From Okeania sp. SIO2B3 (GTDB lineage: Bacteria; Cyanobacteriota; Cyanobacteriia; Cyanobacteriales; Microcoleaceae): DNA of 39,157 nt. The notes beneath the pieces are model-generated. The model worked only from the letters and a program-made list of their open reading frames with translations, had not been told where the DNA came from and did no database searches. Of the stretch, positions 34,038-39,157 are shown one piece after another. The stretch spans positions 1 through 39,157 of the forward strand of contig NZ_JAAHGH010000074.1 of assembly GCF_010672525.1 (NCBI RefSeq), in the 5' to 3' direction. The position numbers and the translations under genes are program-made. Position 1 is the first letter of the stretch. Every line of letters starts with the position of its first letter.

Positions 34038-34691
34038 CTAGTTCAAAAATACTCCTCCTGTCCCAGTAATATTGAGTGACTTAGTATCTAAATCAAAATT
34101 TTCTGTGGAATTAAACCTCACCTCTAATACTCTAGGAGAAATACCCCGAGGACTTACTAATAATAACCCTCCATCAGGACGTTGATAGGTTAACGTTAAT
34201 GGGACTGGCAATTCATATATTTCTACTACTGACCTTTCTCCTAGAGTCCTATGTCGGCCACCAATTACCTGATATCTAATTACGGCATCCGTTTGATTAA
34301 TCAATCTCAGAGTAATGAGACCTTCCACAGGCGTAACTCTACCCGCAGGTTCAGGAAATTGTGGTGGTATTTGATTAATCTCTTGTTGCTGGCCACCAGG
34401 GTTTCCTACATTAGGGGGTTGACGGCGACGAGGCTCACTTCTCTCTGGTTCGGACTCTACTGGTTTTTCTTGACCGCCAGATGGCTGACTAGCAGGAGGT
34501 TGACGACGACGAGGTTCAGTATTCTCTTCAACTTCAGCAGGTTCTTTTCTTGAAGGTTGAGTAGGTGGCTTAGTAGTACCAGGTGGAGGCCCTCCAGCTA
34601 GAGCAACTGTAATTAGTCCCATCATTAAACTGCTACAAATGGTACTAACGATCGGAGTTTTTTCAACAAGTTTAGAAAGGTATTGAATCAT
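34038..34691 (-). CDS. Exported proline-rich protein with C-terminal beta domain
   Basis: A 217-aa protein from ATG 34691, preceded by AGGAG at proper distance (a longer in-frame start would add ten residues). Residues 13-32 are a hydrophobic signal or anchor (IVSTICSSLMMGLITVALAG). Residues 34-115 are Pro/Glu/Arg-rich, with the unit EPRRRQPP twice. The last 100 residues are beta-rich (LITLRLINQTDAVIRYQVIG, then SVVEIYELPVPLTLTYQRPD, RVLEVRFNSTENFDLDTKSL). The layout (anchor, Pro-rich spacer across the wall, terminal domain) suggests a periplasmic or surface protein. Not recognised. A repeat tract lies 27 bp upstream. Confidence 0.7.
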   Translation of the reverse strand: MIQYLSKLVEKTPIVSTICSSLMMGLITVALAGGPPPGTTKPPTQPSRKEPAEVEENTEPRRRQPPASQPSGGQEKPVESEPERSEPRRRQPPNVGNPGGQQQEINQIPPQFPEPAGRVTPVEGLITLRLINQTDAVIRYQVIGGRHRTLGERSVVEIYELPVPLTLTYQRPDGGLLLVSPRGISPRVLEVRFNSTENFDLDTKSLNITGTGGVFLN

Positions 34692-34717
34692 AATCTCCTG
34701 AGAATTTGAATCAGAGG

Positions 34718-34756
34718 TCATTTCAGTTATCAGTTATCAGTTATCAGTTATCAGTC
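34718..34756 (+). repeat. Short period-7 repeat (cagttat)
   Basis: tcatttcagttatcagttat and onward, the same repeat as at 13013-13045 and 21695-21733. It is directly followed, at 34765-34788, by the 24-bp sequence that is found inverted inside tnpB. Confidence 0.7.
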
Positions 34757-35010
34757 AATACAGTTTCCTAGGTCATGCTGCGCAAACAGATAAGACCAAA
34801 ACTCATAAGGTATGGAACTATTAGATGTAGATCGGGTTTTCAGATGACACCACTGCCAAAAAAAATCCTTAAATAATACTACACTAGATAAGTTAACCGT
34901 TCTTATATATTAATCTGATATAGAATCCGGTTATATAATATATGTTGACAATTCTAGAATTACTTCAATCTCCCCTCTTCCCCTCCTGGGAGGGGTTAGG
35001 GGTGGGTTCC

Positions 35011-35069
35011 CTACTCCCGGGCGAATGCCATTCGCCCGGGAGTAGGGGCGAATGCCATTCGCCCCTACT
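35011..35069. repeat. Two overlapping perfect hairpins (gcgaatgccattcgc type)
   Basis: ctactcccgggcgaat (35011-35026) pairs with attcgcccgggagtag (35030-35045) across gcc; agtaggggcgaat (35041-35053) pairs with attcgcccctact (35057-35069). The shared agtag makes the two folds mutually exclusive. It lies 33 bp downstream of the histidine kinase gene. Confidence 0.85.
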
Positions 35070-35101
35070 ACCCTGCTCCTCACCAAATATATAATAAGTA
35101 T

Positions 35102-36610
35102 TCAACCAGATTTGATCTGACTCTGATTTATCGGTAAAGTAACTGTGGCCATAGTACCAACTTGAGGATGACTCTCTATGGATATTTGGCCATAATGATT
35201 TTCTATAATAGCTAGGGCGATCGCTAACCCTAAACCTGACCCAACTGTACCATGATGTGAACGAGCAGGGTCTACTCGATAAAAGCGATCGAATAATCGT
35301 GATAATGTATCAATTGGAATACCAATACCATTATCTTTGACTGTTATTTGAAGGCAGTCATTTTTATATTTAAGGTTTTGACAACCTCTGAAAATTACTC
35401 CACTACTTTCAGAGCTATTGTCTAGTTCCCTTTTCTGAGTCCTTAATGTTGCTTTTTTGACTTTAGGAAGATGCTGCAACTCTACTACTATCTGACCACC
35501 AGATGGGGTATGTTGAATTGCATTACTAATTAGATTTGTAAATAACCTGGCTAGTTGATCCCAATCTCCTATGAGTGTAATGTCTTCCTCAGATACAAGA
35601 TTTTTGATGGTTGAAAATTTGTCTTGATTTTTATCTACCTTCTCAATAATATCGGGCAGGGAAATTTTTAATTCTAGATTTATATCTTGGGCAGTGGCGA
35701 TCGCTTGTTGTTCTTCTACTACTTCTATCAATAAAGCATCTAAAGGTACTGATGAAAACTGCGACTGCACTATTCCACTATCTTGACGTGCCAAAAATAG
35801 TAAATCATCTACCAGTTTTCCTAACCGACGAGTCAAACGTTCGATAACTTGTAGTTGTTGTTGATGTTCGGATGATGCTAACTCTCTGTCTGCTAAAGCA
35901 ACTTGTACATTAGTTTGAATCATTGCTATGGGGTTGCGAAGTTCGTGGGAAGCATCAGCAGTAAATTTTTTCAGATGTTGATAAGACTCCCGTACTGGTT
36001 GTATTGCTAACCCAGAAAGTAACCAACCTATTGCTCCTACTGAAATTATGACTAAACAGGTGATGATACTTAGGTCTAGCATTAATTGGCGAATTGGTTT
36101 TGTCACTTCAAACCAAGGATGACTGACTCGCAAATATCCTAAGACTTGGCGATCGACTTCTACTCTATCTGTTATCTGTCGTAGTAGTAAATTATTATCT
36201 ATTGGTTGTTGTAATGTTTCAATTTTTTCCAAGTGAGGAGTTATTCGTACTGTTTCTCCAGTGCGGTTGGAATGTATGGGAATATTTAGGGGAGCAGAAA
36301 AGGTTGACCAAATTAGTTCTCCTGTGGAGCTAAACCATTCAAGGTCGATATGGTCATCTTCTACGGTATTGGCATTATCTCGAAAGCTAGCTTCGAGGTT
36401 AACACGAAATTTTTTACTATTTTTAGTGGGAAAAGATTCGATGACTAGCGATCGCTCTACTACTTCTACGACATGAAGTAAAGTATCGTCGATACGTTCG
36501 ATCAAAGTATTTCGGAAATAGATATAAAATCCTGTGACAAATATTAGTAATAAAATAGCTGTTACTGTGGTGTACCAAATTGCTAAACGACGACGAGTTG
36601 TTTGAAACAT
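35102..36610 (-). CDS. Membrane sensor histidine kinase
   Basis: A 502-aa two-component sensor. TM1 about 11-32 (IWYTTVTAILLLIFVTGFYI), periplasmic domain about 33-175, TM2 about 178-201, a short linker, then the HisKA domain with the phospho-acceptor at His222 (DASHELRNPIAMIQ). The ATPase domain keeps the N box (NLISNAIQHTPSGG), G1 (DNGIGIP), F box (LFDRFYRVDPARSHHG) and G2 (GSGLGLAIALAIIENH). Two loops in the catalytic domain are longer than usual (about 310-335, KVDKNQDKFSTIKNLVSEED region, and about 385-415). ATG 36610 follows GGTGA; a GTG three codons earlier is possible. It resembles cyanobacterial Hik30/RppB-like kinases from memory. No response regulator is adjacent, so it is an orphan. 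Confidence 0.93.
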   Translation of the reverse strand: MFQTTRRRLAIWYTTVTAILLLIFVTGFYIYFRNTLIERIDDTLLHVVEVVERSLVIESFPTKNSKKFRVNLEASFRDNANTVEDDHIDLEWFSSTGELIWSTFSAPLNIPIHSNRTGETVRITPHLEKIETLQQPIDNNLLLRQITDRVEVDRQVLGYLRVSHPWFEVTKPIRQLMLDLSIITCLVIISVGAIGWLLSGLAIQPVRESYQHLKKFTADASHELRNPIAMIQTNVQVALADRELASSEHQQQLQVIERLTRRLGKLVDDLLFLARQDSGIVQSQFSSVPLDALLIEVVEEQQAIATAQDINLELKISLPDIIEKVDKNQDKFSTIKNLVSEEDITLIGDWDQLARLFTNLISNAIQHTPSGGQIVVELQHLPKVKKATLRTQKRELDNSSESSGVIFRGCQNLKYKNDCLQITVKDNGIGIPIDTLSRLFDRFYRVDPARSHHGTVGSGLGLAIALAIIENHYGQISIESHPQVGTMATVTLPINQSQIKSG

Positions 36611-36685
36611 ATTTATCACCTACATTTCGCAGTTCAAAACGTAGTATAAAGGATAAGTAGTCAGTAAGTAAGTAGGTCTAATTAA

Positions 36686-36828
36686 GGCGTTGCACAGTGA
36701 CGAATGATTTGACATTTTTGATGAACATAATTTTGGATTTGAGAATTGCCAGAATGATTAATATTAGGTTTTTTCGAGTCAAATTATCAACTAATTTTTG
36801 GCAATATCATTCCATAATGTGCAACCCC
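36686..36828. repeat. 143-bp MITE with 8-bp target duplication
   Basis: Termini ggcgttgcac and gtgcaacccc are inverted; pairing extends as gaatgat / atcattc. Identical ctaattaa flanks both sides (36678-36685 and 36829-36836). No ORF inside. Confidence 0.85.
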
Positions 36829-37146
36829 CTAATTAAACGTTAAAAAAAATTGTAGGGGTGGGTTTAACCGAAAGCTTTGAATTAAGCGCGATGAGTTCTA
36901 AAAACCAGCCCTCTTTAATATTGCATTTATTTATGTTCACCTACTTAGTAGTCAGTATTGAGAGGTGAATATTTATTGCTAATTGCCAGAATAAATTAAG
37001 TGTTTATGCTTGATTTATTATAATGATTTGCAGAGTCTAAATATTTGGTAATTCACCGATTTTATAAGATTTTTTTTTATCTGGCAAATTGATATGGGGA
37101 ATGTGATTTATAAGGCAGGAAGCAGAAATAAATCTGGGAGTATAAA

Positions 37147-37293
37147 ATAGCAATGAGCGCTGGTATATTTACAAATTGCAGGAGGGGCTAAATAGCTAAA
37201 AGTCTTATATTATCTGTTTTTTTATTCCCCTCCTGGGAGGGGTTAGGGGTGGGTTGCCTGTTGCCTGTTGCCTGTTGCCTGCGCACAGCGCCA
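37147..37293 (+). repeat. Dispersed repeat (ATAGC...GCGCACAGCGC family), third copy
   Basis: atagcaatgagcgctggtat, then aatagctaaaagtcttatat and three gttgcct units, ending gcgcacagcgccat. In the middle it contains the cccctcctgggaggggttag block, absent from the copy at 26885-27011, so that block is a separate insertion. Confidence 0.75.
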
Positions 37294-37498
37294 TACCATC
37301 TCCTGAATCAAAAAAATCATAATTTTAATTTAGCTGTAAAAAGGTCAGTTTATCTAGTTAATATAGCAATTATTATATTTGTGAGGTACAAAGTTATGGG
37401 TTTTAGGGAAAACCTTAACTGGGAATATTTTAACTGGGAATAGGAAATAGAAAAGAAGAAAAACAAGTGTAACTCATGAATCCGAGAAGCACTATATT

Positions 37499-38513
37499 TT
37501 AATTATTGACTTTGCTGCTACTTCTTTTGCGTGTTTTTCTGCTGCGTGAATAGTTTGTATTTTCCAGTTGTTTTTTTGTTATTGTACTTTGCTCTGCTTT
37601 GGCATTTTTACATTTTAGGCTGACTTGTTTTTGCTTTGGTAAATCTTGATTAGTAGGTGTTTCAACTACTTCTCCCCTTTTATTAATATATCCCCTCTTT
37701 TTTCCTTGCTTAAAAAATGCTAGTTCTCCATTAAACCTTCCTAATTCGTCATAACAAATTGGCATAACTTCCTCTCCACAATTATTGATATAACCATATT
37801 TTTTTCTAGCCTTACCGAAAAATTGTGGTTTAAAGCCTCCCCTTTTAAGGGGATAATAAAGAAAAATTTTCATGATTAGTCAATCCTCTCCTTGAAAAGA
37901 AGAGGTAATTATTCATTATTCATTATTCATTATTCATTGTTGAACCTTGCTATTCCTTGACTAAAACTATCGGCAAAATCATAGATAAAATCAATAACAA
38001 TTTTTCCCTTATAGTTTATCAAAATAATATGGGTCGCGCAACCCCGCCTTTTAAGGCGTAATATTTTTGGAGCGGGGCTTAAATCCCCGTTACAAAAATA
38101 ACTTCTGACTTCTGACTTCTGACTTCTGACTTCGTTAAATAACCCCACTTTTTGTCTCGTTTTACAAGTGCTAAACCTTCAGAAAATTGCCAAGCTGCTA
38201 CATAAGTAGGAGGTATTATCTCTTTTCCTTCTCTATTTTTATAACCATGCAGATCGTTGACTTTAAAGCGTATTAATTCTTCAGTACGATCAGTTACTTC
38301 ATCATGATAATTTTTGGGTTATTGTGGTTGATTAACATCCAGAAATTTTCCATTAGAGTCAATATATTGAATTTGATTATTAATCTTGACTTTTGCTACT
38401 CCTAAAGAAAACTCACTTGCTGTTTCTAATTTTGGCGGAATTACAACCTTTCCAGTTCGATCTTTATACCCCCATTTCCCATCACTCTGAAAAGGGATTA
38501 AAAACTTAGTCAT
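37499..38513 (-). pseudogene. WG-repeat protein gene, broken by repeats
   Basis: Pieces of one WG-repeat protein follow in order on the minus strand. ATG 38513 starts MTKFLIPFQSDGKWGYKDRT; an in-frame TAA at 38319-38321 follows VNQPQ, then the same frame continues as PKNYHDEVTDRTEELIRFKV, GYKNREGKEIIPPTYVAAWQ and GLALVKRDKKWGY. Here a repeat (gaagtcagaagtcagaag and a GC-rich hairpin, about 38022-38140) breaks it; it resumes in another frame as INYKGKIVIDFIYDFADSFS, QGIARFN. A MITE (37812-37910) interrupts again, and the last piece reads ARKKYGYINNCGEEVMPICY ... KRGYINKRGEVVETP plus a basic tail. WG repeats are short beta modules; the function is unknown. Gene dead by at least three lesions. 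Confidence 0.85.
37812..37910 (-). repeat. MITE-like repeat, ATTACC/GGTAAT family, inside the WG gene
   Basis: Reads ttaccgaaaaattgtggttt to gaaaagaagaggtaa; inverse of the short form at 11678-11774 and near-identical in ends and hairpin. The only open reading frame start in the last WG piece (ATG 37873, MKIFLYYPLKRGGFKP) is encoded by the MITE itself. Next to it, attcattattcattattcat (about 37911-37937) is a short simple repeat. Confidence 0.85.
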
Positions 38514-38847
38514 TGATGATAATTTATGCAAAATTTGGCGATAATTTATAATATTTTATTAGACTTCAATTCAAACTACAGTTGATGCTTTTAAAGAGAC
38601 TCAATTTCAAATCGTAAATATTGCAAAAATTCCCAAAAATCAGCAATACATAGAGATAATCAAAATAAATTTCATACTTCTGATATGAATTGTCTTCTTA
38701 TGGGCTATGACTCTACGAAAAAGTGATGTTTAAGCCTACATTCCGCACAACAAAATGTAGCAACCGAAGAAGGAGTCAGGAGACAACCCACCCCTGCCCC
38801 TCCCAGCTATCCCTTATAAGGAACTCCTGAAACCCTTGTAGGAGGGT
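38514..38847. other. Intergenic region
   Basis: AT-rich for the first 200 bp without a gene. From about 38735 a composite repeat (cctacattccgcacaacaaa, then gtcaggagacaacccacccc) matches 33700-33785. Confidence 0.5.
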
Positions 38848-38931
38848 GGGGAGAGGGGGAGGAGGGGGAAGAGGGAGAAGAGGGGGAAGAGGGGGAAGAG
38901 GGGGAAGAGGGGGAAGAGGGGGAAGAGTGAC
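38848..38931 (+). repeat. 10-bp minisatellite (gggggaagag)
   Basis: About seven copies of gggggaagag, with degenerate copies at the left. The strongly purine-skewed strand could form unusual DNA structure. It ends seven bases before the truncated export gene frame. Confidence 0.85.
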
Positions 38932-38937
38932 AAAATC

Positions 38938-39144
38938 GTGGTAGTCAATCACCTTTGCTGCGCTGAGGAGGCTCGTACTTTTGATTTAGACGAATTTATG
39001 CGTAATCCAGATACCTACAAAATTCCGGTATTGCGCGCGGGCGATACTGTTTATGTGCCTGACCAGTCTTCGGATAAATTCAGCAGCTTTTGGAAAGACA
39101 CGGTAGACGTCTTAGCAGTTGTTGCAATCGTAGCGGGGTTATAG
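38938..39144 (+). pseudogene. 3' fragment of a polysaccharide export (Wza-like) protein gene
   Basis: A 68-aa frame from GTG. From residue 11 it reads EARTFDLDEFMRNPDTYKIP, VLRAGDTVYVPDQSSDKFSS, then FWKDTVDVLAVVAIVAGL, which is the C-terminal SLBB-type beta segment and terminal membrane helix of cyanobacterial polysaccharide biosynthesis/export proteins. The complete proteins are several hundred residues and begin with a signal peptide and an N-terminal export domain; all of this is missing and replaced by the minisatellite. So it is a 5'-truncated remnant, unless it is expressed as a short membrane peptide. A new ATG follows two bases after the stop. Confidence 0.7.
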
Positions 39145-39146
39145 AC

Positions 39147-39157
39147 ATGAAACTCAT
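39147..39157 (+). CDS. Possible start of the next gene (partial)
   Basis: ATGAAACTCAT begins two bases after the export remnant stop and runs off the window. Spacing fits an operon, often a chain-length (Wzc-like) gene by context, but eleven bases cannot show it. Confidence 0.25.

Noticed and set aside
34251-34553. 100-codon plus-strand frame
   Set aside because: Antisense of the Pro-rich exported protein, an artefact of its composition.
37249-37443. 64-codon plus-strand frame beginning with LLPVACCLRT
   Set aside because: Starts in the gttgcct units of a dispersed repeat; the same peptide appears at 26990, so it is repeat-derived.

Overview
The window comes from a low-GC cyanobacterium. 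It carries form IB Rubisco in the cyanobacterial order rbcL-rbcX-rbcS, a group 2 sigma factor, a GGR-family flavoprotein next to pyrH-frr, many HIP1 octamers (gcgatcgc), and cyanobacterial-style STAND NTPase, WD40, WG-repeat and pentapeptide/TPR proteins. About 63 % of the window is intact coding sequence. The rest is long AT-rich spacers full of short dispersed repeats. Together this suggests a large-genome filamentous form of the Trichodesmium/Okeania/Arthrospira type; that placement is inference.

Layout. 1-3.7 kb: a repeat, then pyrH-frr (ATGA overlap) and a geranylgeranyl-reductase-family gene. 4.2-6.4 kb: a DAO-like flavoprotein convergent with a two-TM coiled-coil protein. 6.8-9.4 kb: an exported pentapeptide/TPR protein, a small ORF and a P-loop kinase-like protein. 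10.5-14.1 kb: group 2 sigma factor, SSAT-like acetyltransferase, small conserved protein, panB. 14.8-19.8 kb: an NB-ARC-type ATPase divergent from a compact four-gene cluster of unrecognised genes, then a UPF0175/DUF3368 toxin-antitoxin pair. 19.8-24.8 kb: a membrane Ser/Thr kinase, then the Rubisco operon with a terminator. 24.8-27.2 kb: a graveyard of nested repeats, an IS4-type transposase relic and a broken DUF433 gene. 27.6-32.8 kb: a 14-blade WD40 protein, an unlisted 35-aa single-TM protein gene, a YbjN-like gene and a stand-alone tnpB. 33-36.6 kb: a divergent sigma-like gene, an exported Pro-rich protein and an orphan histidine kinase. 37-39.1 kb: a WG-repeat gene broken by repeats, and the 3' end of a polysaccharide-export gene behind a minisatellite.

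The main candidate for an undescribed system is 16581-18827. Three adjacent genes encode proteins that share a C-terminal domain I do not recognise. They are followed by a membrane-anchored protein and sit head-to-head with an NB-ARC ATPase. The second theme is miniature repeats acting on genes. At least five families can be delimited, two copies have convincing target duplications (9 bp and 8 bp), one element sits inside another, two pseudogenes are split by repeats, and two short repeats are retained in frame inside proteins (an NB-ARC protein and TnpB).
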